A stretch of 64,000 nt of DNA from Pegoplata infirma (taxonomy: Eukaryota; Arthropoda; Insecta; Diptera; Anthomyiidae). Of the stretch, positions 54,743 to 64,000 are shown one piece after another (position 1 is the first letter of the stretch; the number at the start of each line of letters is the position of its first letter). Location of the stretch: positions 73,972,894 to 74,036,893 of the forward strand of contig OY992537.1 in assembly GCA_963921195.1 (NCBI GenBank), read 5' to 3'. Both the position numbers and the translations under genes were made by a program. The notes under the pieces are model-generated. The model did no database searches and was not told the DNA's origin. It worked only from the letters and a program-made list of their open reading frames with translations.

Positions 54743-56090
54743 ATAAAAAAAACATGCTTTTTGTATAGAAAAGGAGAAAAAAGTACTTTAATATTTTGGT
54801 ACTTTTTTTATTTTTGTACTTTTTTATTTTGGTACTTTTAAACATTTCCTAAAATAATAGTCCTACACTCAAAATAATTCTACAGTAAAAGGTTTAGTAA
54901 GTGATATTGTACCAAAATCTACTAATTGGTTACTAATTTTAGTATCTTCAAAGTACTAACATTAGTAATTTCTACTGGTTTTGACTAATTTTAGTTAAAA
55001 ATTTTAGTATTGGTTACCAATTTCTGCACTAGGTCCTTTTGGACTAAAATTAGTTAAATTTTTAGTATTGAATACCCACGTTTTTTTTTGGGTGTAGAAA
55101 CTTAAAATTTGGAATTAAAGACACTCCGGTGGAAAACACATTACGAAAAACTTCGGTTTAAAAATTCCGAATCAAAATGTAGTAAACTAGTGTGATTGGT
55201 ACTATTTCTATATCCAAATATGGTTCAATTACAGGATTTCGCATTACACGAATACTGCGATTGGAGGGTATAAAAATGCAATTTTTTCTTAGAATATTCA
55301 AAAAAAAATTAAAATTTTTAATAATTCTTCTGCTAAAATTGCATTAGGAAAATTTACAAAAAAAAATATAATTTTTGTATAAAAAAATGAGAAATAAGTA
55401 CTTTTTATTTTGGTACTTTTTTACATTTCCGGAAAAAATAGTCCTAGAAACTTAAAATTTAAAATTTAGGACACTCCTGTGGAAAACAGATTCCAAAAAA
55501 TAAGTTTTAAATATTCCGATTCAAAAAGTATTAAAGTGATAGTTATAGAAAATTTAAATTTGTAAAGCAGGATGCTTAAGCCGAAAAAAAATGTGAAAAA
55601 TAATCTTTTGGAAATTCCGATTATTCCTTAAGGGGTGTTAAAATGAGGGAAATGAATACTTTTGGTACTTTTATTTATTTCCTGAAAAAATGGTCCTAGA
55701 AACTTAAAATTCGGAATGTAGGTTGCTCCGGCGGAAAAACCATTTCGAAAAAAGTACTTAATGGAAAATTCAGATTTAAATGGGATTAAAATGAAAAAAA
55801 AATTTTACGTTGGCTTTTTTTCTCTTGAAATAATGGCTCTAGAAATTTAAAATTTGGGATCGTTTTTTTTTAGTAAACTTTTGGAATATTCATATTTTAA
55901 AGGGCTAAAAAGGGTTAAAAACTGTATTTTGTTATTTTTCTATGACAAAATACCAATTGAAATAATAGCTCTAAAAACTTGAAATGTTTAAAAAAAATTC
56001 TCACAAAAGAATTTTGTAGAAAGTTTTGACACTAGATGTAAAGGGGGAAAACTTTGTCTTTGACATAACAGTCAAAGAAATATGAAAAGT
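54743..56090 (+). repeat. Degenerate ~250-bp tandem repeat
   Basis: The phrase TTTTGGTACTTTTTTA..TTTCCTGAAAAAATAGTCCTAGAAACTTAAAATT recurs near 54825, 55420, 55665, 55815 and 55950, with GACACTCC.GTGGAAAA and a TTCCGAT block in each. A scrap lies at 57480-57680. Confidence 0.6.
54866..55094. mobile_element. CACTCAAA-family MITE, 229 bp, twin B
   Basis: TA copies at 54864-54865 and 55095-55096. Differs from twin A by a few substitutions and one indel (AAAATTACT / AAAATCTACT). Confidence 0.8.
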
Positions 56091-56091
56091 A

Positions 56092-56310
56092 CACTCAAAG
56101 AACTGTAAAACAATTTGTCATAAAAGTTCGTCCAATGAAACTTTTTAATGAAGTTTTCATAAATATTATGAAAATGTTCATAAATATAATGAAATGATTC
56201 ATAAATACTATGGATATTTATGAAACATTTCATAAATATAATGAAACAGTTTCATTGGACGAACTTTTATGAAAAGTTTCATTATATTAATGAAGCTTTT
56301 TCTTTGTGTG
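56092..56310. mobile_element. CACTCAAA-family MITE with TTCATAAATAT hairpin
   Basis: Ends CACTCAAAGAACTG and (inverted) CACACAAAGAAAAAG between TA copies. The interior is a foldback: GTTCGTCCAATGAAAC...GTTTCATTGGACGAAC with TTCATAAATATTATGAAA repeats in the loop. 219 bp. Confidence 0.8.
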
Positions 56311-56389
56311 TAGGATATTCCTGCCGAAAAAATCTAAAAAGTACCTTAAGGAAATTTTGATTCAAATGATGTAAAGAGGGCAAAAAATT

Positions 56390-57480
56390 TCAATTTGGTA
56401 CTTTTTTTATACCAAAGTACATAATGAAACTTGATTTCTGAGACTTTCTAAAATTTCTATACAAGAAATGTCTTAGAAATGGATAGATACTTTTTCTATA
56501 CGACGAATGTACGAATGTCTCAGAATCTAAGGTGTTTCCATACGAAATATGTCTAAGAATCTGAGATTTTCTCAATACGAAAAATGTCACAGAATCTGAG
56601 ATTTTTCCAATACAAAAATTGTCTTAGAATCTGAGACATTTTTCTGCATGAAAAATTTCTCAGAACTTAAGACATTTTTTATTAGAAAAATATCTCAGAA
56701 TCTGAGAACTTTTCTATTCGAAAAATATCTCAGAATTTGAGACTTTTTCTGTATGAAAAATGTCTTTCTATTTGAAAAATGTGTCAGAAGTTAATACTTT
56801 TTCTATTCGAACAATGTCTCAGCATCTAATACTTTTTCCATTTAAAAAAATATTTCAGAGTTCGAGATTTTTTTCTATACGAAAATTGTCTAAGAATCTA
56901 AGAATATTTGCATACGAAAAATGTCTCAGAATTAGAGAATTTTTCTATACGAAAAATTAATTTTTCTTTACGAAAAATGTTTCAAAATCTCAGAATTTTT
57001 CTATACGAAACACTTCTCAGAATTTGAGACTTTTTCTAAACAAAAAATGTCTCAGAATCTGAGACTTTTACTATACGAAAAATGTCTCAGAATCTGAGAT
57101 TTTTCAATATGAAAAATATTTTAATATCTGATACCTTTTCTTTTGAAAAATATCTCAACATCTGAGAACTCTTCTATTCCAAAAATATCTCAGAATCTGG
57201 AACTTTTTCTATACGGAAAAATGTTTCAGAATCTGAGATTTTTTATTTGAAAAATTTGTCAGAATCGGACACAATTTCTATTTGCAAAGTATCTTTGAAT
57301 GTGAGACTTTTTCTATTGGAAAAATATTTCAGAATCTGAGAACTTTTCTATACGAAAACAGTCTCAGAATTTGAAACCTTTTTCATACGAAAAATGTCTC
57401 AGAATAAGAGACTTTTCGTGTGCGCAAAAATATCTCAAAATCTGATACTTTTACTATTCGAAAAATGCCGCATGTAGGAC
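56390..57480 (-). repeat. TCAGATTCTGA satellite, block 4 (best preserved)
   Basis: About 30 units of ~35 bp, e.g. TCTCAGAATCTGAGAC followed by TTTTTCTATACGAAAAATG. The second palindrome is mostly TTTCTATACGAAA instead of CTATAGAAA. The orientation is opposite to block 1. Confidence 0.85.
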
Positions 57481-57709
57481 CATCAAGCGAAAAAGCATTC
57501 TTACAAAAGTACTTATTAGAAGTTCCAATTCTAAGATGAAAAAACAGTGTACTTTCGTACTTTTTTCGTACCAGAATCGGCCTCCATCATTGGAACAAAA
57601 CATTCTGAAATTAATACTTTAGGAATTTCTTACTAAACGATGGGTACTTTTTCCTTATTGAAAATTTTTAGATTAAAAAGGGGTAAACTAATGGAAAAGT
57701 AATGTTAAC

Positions 57710-58348
57710 CCGTGGATGTTCAGAGAAAAAAAGTCACAAACGTAACAACTAGGTCTGCGCAGACCTATTGTGATTTGTAGGGGTTTACATAAGCAGAAAT
57801 CCTAAAAGTGTATGTAAATATGTTTGTACGTTCTGCATTCACATTCTTAGCACAAAAAACTGAAAAAAAAAATTCAATCGCATGCCACACCGTTCAAATA
57901 ACTTTTAGGTCTGACTAGACCTTGGCAAGCATGAAAACTATGTCTGCGCAGACCTATATTTTTGTTTGGTTTTGTACCAAAATTTGAACCTAGCCAAGTA
58001 AGTGAAAACGTACGCGAATTTCATAGAATTGACTGTCAATGTGTTTGTACTGTCCCCTTACACATTTAACAAGCACAAAAGACAAAACAAATTTCAATAA
58101 CATGCCTTACAATTCATTCAAATTCATAGGTCTGCACAAACCTAGTTTGTACTTTTATGACTATTTTTTTCTAAACACGAATAAAACCTCATAGAAACAT
58201 ATAAGCAGTCTGATGTTGAGCTATGTTTGTTCTCAAGACCCGCTTCTAGGATGTCATAAACGGATTCGTCTCTAAAACGAAAAACAATAGATTTATAGAC
58301 AGTTTATTACGCAAAAGGTCTGCTCAGACCTGGTTGAACCTCCTAGGG
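57710..58348. mobile_element. piggyBac-like MITE, TTAA duplication
   Basis: TTAA|CCCGTGGATGTTCAG ... CTGGTTGAACCTCCTAGGG|TTAA (TTAA at 57706-57709 and 58349-58352). CCC ends and TTAA targets are diagnostic of piggyBac. Five copies of the palindrome AGGTCTGCGCAGACCT or close variants stand at 57751, 57907, 57941, 58128 and 58316. 639 bp, non-coding. Confidence 0.8.
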
Positions 58349-58381
58349 TTAAATAGTATTTTTTATATCTATTGACATAAA

Positions 58382-58542
58382 GCGCACACACATACTATAA
58401 CATTTATGCTAGTATGGATAGTAGCAAACGAAAAGTCAACAAATTTGCTCAAGCAAGAGAATTTTATAGTGTACGTAAGTCGACTGCCCACAAGCAGCAT
58501 TTTTTCCCCGAGGGAATAGGAATAACATAAATGCCCATCACT
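58382..58542. mobile_element. hAT-type MITE, copy of 29346-29520
   Basis: Shares ACTATAACATTTATGCT, GAATTTTATAGTGTACGT and AATGCCCATCA with 29346-29520. 8-bp copies gacataaa flank it (58374-58381, 58543-58550). The first ~7 bp of the left end are missing. Confidence 0.75.
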
Positions 58543-58550
58543 GACATAAA

Positions 58551-58895
58551 GACTCTTATTATTTTTTTTCTTTAACGGATGTTATACGAAAAGGAATGAA
58601 ACCTTCATGTAACGAAATTAAATGAAACTGGGAACAAAATGGAATAGAACAAAATGGAATGAAACAGGGATCGAAACGACATATAAAAATAGTATTTTTA
58701 AAATTTCAGCCAAAAAAAATTATATATGCAAAAATTATCCAAATAAAGCTTAATTTTGTGCCAAAAATGAACTAACAACGAAAGACTTAAGACACAAACG
58801 TGATAATTAAAAACTTTAAAAACCAAAAAAAATAAAAACTATTTTAATCAAAATTCTAAAAAATCCATATTTATTTTCACGCAACTTGTCATTTT
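58551..58895. other. AT-rich spacer
   Basis: A few GGAATGAAAC/GGAACAAAATGGAATAGAAC phrases (58590-58670) form a loose repeat. No gene seen. Confidence 0.4.
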
Positions 58896-60013
<1,118 letters not shown>

Positions 60014-61289
60014 TGAGTTCATTAAATCCAAATATTGTCTTAATTCTCAAATATTATTTTTTTTTTCAGTTTTTGTTAACAATTTTCTGTGTTAATAATA
60101 AACATCCATATTTAAACATCGACACTCTATGGCTGTCTGGTACAAAATGTACCAGTTAATTAAACATTAAATAAAATAAATAGAGAAAAACTAAAAAAAA
60201 AACGATCAAACAGAAACTCGCGTGCTTAACACAAACTAAATCACTATGGTCAATTTTGGATGGTGTGTATCGAGTATGAGTTTATTGACACCTCCAGTAA
60301 CAAGTGTGTTTAACAATTTCAGCAATATATGTAATACATAAATATTTCAGTGCAAACAATTTTTAAGAGTTTTACGTACTAAAGGAGCTCTACATACATT
60401 CAGCAAATGCCTCCTCTATAACACAGTAGCATAGTTTTGAAAAAAAAAAACACAAAATAAAATAAAAACATTAACATTTTTTATGAAGTAATAAAAATTT
60501 AATAGAAATTGTTTTTCAAACAACAAGTGACCACCACTATATGGCATATTAAGTATCTAGCAAAAAAATTAAAAAAAAAAATACTTTTGCTAAACAAACT
60601 TAAACTGGGGCATAAGGTGCAAGAAGTATTTTATTTTTTGTTGTTTGTAGCCAAGATACTAAACACGCAGATTATGTTTAACTACATGAAAATATTTGGC
60701 AATTTTTAAAGTTTTTCATTTGTTGTCTTTTGTTTTAAATGGTTTGAAATTGAAATCCACAAAAAAATTAAAAAAAAAAAAAAAAACACAAAAGACATTA
60801 GTATCATATTGTTAAAAATATAGAGCATTTTTACTTTTTCTTCTTGTTTTTGTTGCATGTTGTAGTTAGTAACATACTTGCAATTGTTTGTAGCACATTT
60901 TGTTGTTTCTATGTTGAATGAATTTGAGTGAGCATGAAAAAAAAAACCGATTGCTTCACATTTCCGGCATTTGTATGTGCTCTTTTATTAACATGTGGCA
61001 ATAAAATACAAATACAACAACAACAAAAAAATCAAAATGTGGTCAACTTAACTTAGTTCATTTTTTTATAGTTTTGTCTTTTGAGACTAGATATTAGAAT
61101 GGGATTAAAATTTTGAAAATTTAACTGAAACATTGAATGCACATTTTTTGTTATTTTCGGAGGACTTGGGATCTTTAATATTATTTTAAATTCGCTTTAG
61201 AGCAACGCATAATACAGTTTTATTAATAAGGGCGTTTCCAGGGTTCCTGATCTCGAGTTTTTCAGAGCAAAATTTTCTTTTTTTAAAAG
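60014..61289. other. Intron-like DNA, no gene seen
   Basis: AT-rich unique DNA with TTGTTGTTG, CAACAACAA and homopolymer runs. No element ends or RNA genes recognised. Confidence 0.45.
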
Positions 61290-61420
61290 AAAATTTTACA
61301 TTATCGTATAGAAAAATTCTCAAATTCTAACATATATTTAACATAGAAAAAGTCTTGGCCTGAAACTTTTCTATAAAAGAAATCCGTCACAAATTCATAA
61401 AATGTTTTCCAACATTTAAA
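61290..61420. repeat. TCAGATTCTGA satellite, small patch
   Basis: Three or four decayed units (TATAGAAAAATTCTCAAATTCTAAC and similar) before the mini-me copy. Confidence 0.45.
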
Positions 61421-61429
61421 GCATGCGCG

Positions 61430-63745
61430 GGTAAAAGGGGGGTGTTAGGGGAAATGCCCCCCAACCCCTGACCAAATTTAAAAAAGAAAAAACAGGAAAA
61501 ACAAAAACAAAAAAAAAAAAAAAAAAAATTCAGCGAATTTTTTTTTTTGTTAAAAAGATATGTTTATTAGACCGACTCACCTTATATGGGCAAAAAAAAA
61601 GTTAAAGTTGTACCCCCCTCAAAATTAACTTTGACATCTTTTATGAAGATTCCCAAAATATTTGGGCTCTAGCGATAATCTCCCGTGAGCTAAACCGCGG
61701 CAAAAAAGGGTCCATAAATGGTATTTTTCATGAATAAAAAAATCAGTAAATTTTTTTTTGTCCAATGAATGACCAAATATGATAGATATTTAGTAATTCT
61801 TTGATTCTGCATTAAAACATTTTATAAATCTATTCACAGACTCGTGATAACGAGATGTTTATGTCAGTTTTTTGATGCTTTTCAAATCGATTTTACTGAA
61901 AACTTAAATAACTTTGGTATTTTTTGTCCGATTTTCACTTATAATACATCGTTAGAAAGGTGTTGACCATCGCTTGGGATTTTAGTCAAAAATTAACCCT
62001 TAACTGCACTGTCTTACTTTTTTATAACATTTACTTCAACATCATTAAAAACCCATTTTATAACCACAAAAAGCGTATCTTTGTGCAGGAAACACGTTTA
62101 ATTAATATATTTGGCCACAATTGATTTAACCCATACATGATCAAAATATTTTGGCAAACTTTTTAAAAAAAGTTTTCGCGGAAATTATTGAAAGCTAGTT
62201 AAAATACTTAAAAAAAATAAAATAAAATAAGGTTTTGTTTATTTTAGTCAAAAATTAACCCTTAACTGCACTGTCTTACTTTTTTATAACATTTACTTCG
62301 ACATCATTAAAAAACCATTTTATAACCACAAAAAGCATATCTTTTTGCAGGAAACACGTTTAATTAATATATTTGGCCACAATTAATTTAACCCATGCAT
62401 GATTAAAATATTTTGGCAAACATTTTTCAAAAAGTTTTTGCGGATATTATTGAAAGCTAGTTTTAATACTTTAAAAAAATATAATTAAATAAGGTTTTTG
62501 TTTATCTAGACGAGTTATCATTATCAAATAATTATTACGTGTAACACTTTCCCGGTCAAAATTTTTTTTTGAAATTTTGTATGTGCAAATTAATTTCAAA
62601 AATAAAATATAAACAAATTTTGTCTTAATCGCATATATTCGTGCAAAACAACGCATTAAATAAATTGAAATATCAATTATATTATTTTTTTTAAGTATTA
62701 CAACTGGACTTAAATTTGTTCCACATTTTTTTTTAATTGGTCATGAATGGGTTAAATAAAAAATATTAAGATCTATTTATTAGATGCGTATTTTGCACGA
62801 ATATATGCGATTAAGAGAAAATTGGTTTATATTTAATTTCTAAAATTTATTTGCACATACAAATTCCGCAAAAAAAATTTTACCGGGAAAGTGTTACACG
62901 TTAAAATTATTTGATATTAATAAGAAAGTCTATTTATACAAAAACCTTTTTTGTTTTATTTTTTTAAAGTATTTCAACTAGCTTTCAATAATTTCCGCAA
63001 AAACTTTTTTTAAAAATGTTAGCCAAAATATTTTGATCATGCATGGGTTAAATTAATTGTGGCCAAATATATTAATTAAACGTGTTTCCTGCACAAAGAT
63101 ACGCTTTTTGTGGTTATAAAATGGGTTTTTAATGATGTCAAAGTAATTGTTATAAAAAAATAAGACAGTGCAGTTAAGGGTTAATTTTTGACTTAAATCC
63201 CAAGCGGTGGTCAACACCTTTCTAACGATGTATTATAAGTGAAAATCGGACAAAAAGTACCAAAGTTATTTAAGTTTTCAGTAAATTCGAATTGAAAAGC
63301 ATCAAAAAACTGACATAAACATCTCGTTATCTCGAGTCTGTGAATAGATTTATAAAATGTTTTAATGCAGAATCAAAGAATTCCTAAATATCTATCATAT
63401 TTGGTCAGTCATTGGACAAAAAAAATATTACTGATTTCTTTATTCATGAAAAATACCATTTTTGGACCCTTTTTTGCCGCGGTTTAACTCACGGGAGATT
63501 ATCGCTAGAGCCCAAATATTTTGGGAATCTTCATAAAACATGTCAAAGTTAATTTTGAGGGGGGTACATCATCAACTTTTTTTTTTGAGTCACTCTAATG
63601 TTTATACTTGTTTGAGTACCATTCGGTGATCAATTCTGCTCACATGTGTCAACCAGCAGCCAAATTAATGCAGAATATACCAAAATTTTCGAGGTGTCCT
63701 TACATTTTCTTTTATAACTTTTGAACCGCTGAACCGATCAGAATC
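61430..63745 (-). mobile_element. Mini-me fragment split by a hAT-like foldback
   Basis: The left remnant (to 61567) is purine-rich DNA ending TTAAAAAGATATGTTTAT. The right part (63598-63745) resumes with ATACTTGTTTGAGTACCATTCGG, CAACCAGCAGCCAAATTAATGCA and AACTTTTGAACCGCTGAACCGAT, as in 35600-35760. It then breaks into satellite. Confidence 0.6.
61568..63597. mobile_element. 2.03-kb hAT-like foldback element
   Basis: Almost the whole element is an inverted repeat: 61600-62664 pairs with 62776-63575 around a ~110-bp centre. The ends TAGACCGACTC and (inverted) TAGAGTGACTC lie inside perfect 8-bp copies atgtttat (61560-61567, 63598-63605). The left arm carries a 262-bp internal tandem duplication (TTTAGTCAAAAATTAACCC at 61981 and 62243) that the right arm lacks. 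No ORF of note. Confidence 0.85.
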
Positions 63746-64000
63746 TGGCACTTTCTATAGGAAAAATGTTCTAGAATCTGAGACTTTTTCTTTAGGAAAA
63801 ATGTCTCACAATCTGAGCCTTTTTTTATAGTAAAAATGTTTAAGAATCTGAGACTTTTTCTTTAGGAAAAATAAGAAAAAACTCTGAGATTTCTTCTGTA
63901 GAAAAAATTCACAGAATTTGGGACTTATTTACAGGAAAAAGGTCGCAGGATCTGAGACTTTTTCGATAGGAAAAAGGCCTAAGAATCTGAGACTTTTTCA
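63746..64000 (-). repeat. TCAGATTCTGA satellite, block 5, runs off the window
   Basis: Seven units such as AGAATCTGAGACTTTTTCTTTAGGAAAAATGTCTC in the orientation of block 4, continuing at the window end. Confidence 0.8.

Overview
This window is strongly AT-rich nuclear DNA of a higher fly (Diptera, Brachycera; a calyptrate such as a blow fly or house fly is my best guess). Three things point there. First, it holds many copies of an element with a (TA)n core, a (GTCY)n tract and TTCGGC/GCCGAA end hairpins, the layout of dipteran mini-me/DINE-1 elements. Second, it has a LINE whose 3' end reads AACCTAACCTAACC. Third, it has many short inverted-repeat elements. I found no intact host gene. The window reads as intergenic DNA or, more likely, the inside of a very large intron. 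The one signal that bears on host function is a candidate recursive (zero-length-exon) splice site at about 38040 on the plus strand, in a stretch with few repeats.

Layout. 0.5-5 kb: minisatellite, tRNA-like relic, two hAT-type elements with 8-bp target duplications, a minus-strand LINE relic and small TA-flanked MITEs. 6-12.5 kb: foldback elements, a tandem pair of MITEs and a 2.4-kb inverted-repeat element enclosing three 514-bp tandem units with a hammerhead-like motif. 13.6-14.5 kb: a full mini-me copy. 15.5-19.1 kb: a satellite of alternating palindromes built on TATCGATA (the DREF/BEAF-32 site), with a ~328-bp higher-order period and an orientation switch at a Penelope-like insertion. 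20-24 kb: MITEs, a second satellite and a dead mariner. 25.2-26.7 kb: a terminal-inverted-repeat element holding an unrecognised 100-codon ORF. 27-32 kb: two of three copies of a CCCAGC MITE, then a 1.1-kb near-perfect palindrome. 32.8-37.3 kb: nested mini-me copies and MITEs. 37.3-38.7 kb: low-repeat intron-like DNA with the splice signal. 38.7-48.9 kb: MITEs, two copies of one tRNA-derived SINE, a 20-bp minisatellite and nested mini-me copies. 49-51 kb: tandem repeats, a foldback and a TA-flanked MITE. 52.6-54.7 kb: a mini-me split by a hAT element with a decayed transposase. 54.7-58.5 kb: degenerate repeats, the second satellite, a piggyBac-like MITE and a hAT MITE. 58.9-60 kb: a mini-me with about 36 GTCY units. 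61.4-64 kb: a mini-me split by a 2.03-kb hAT-like foldback, then the second satellite to the window end.

No group of genes works together here. The information lies in the nesting order of elements, in exact target duplications, in two related palindromic satellites, and in whether the splice signal and the 100-codon ORF are functional. Positions and matches were read by eye; no alignment or database search was run.
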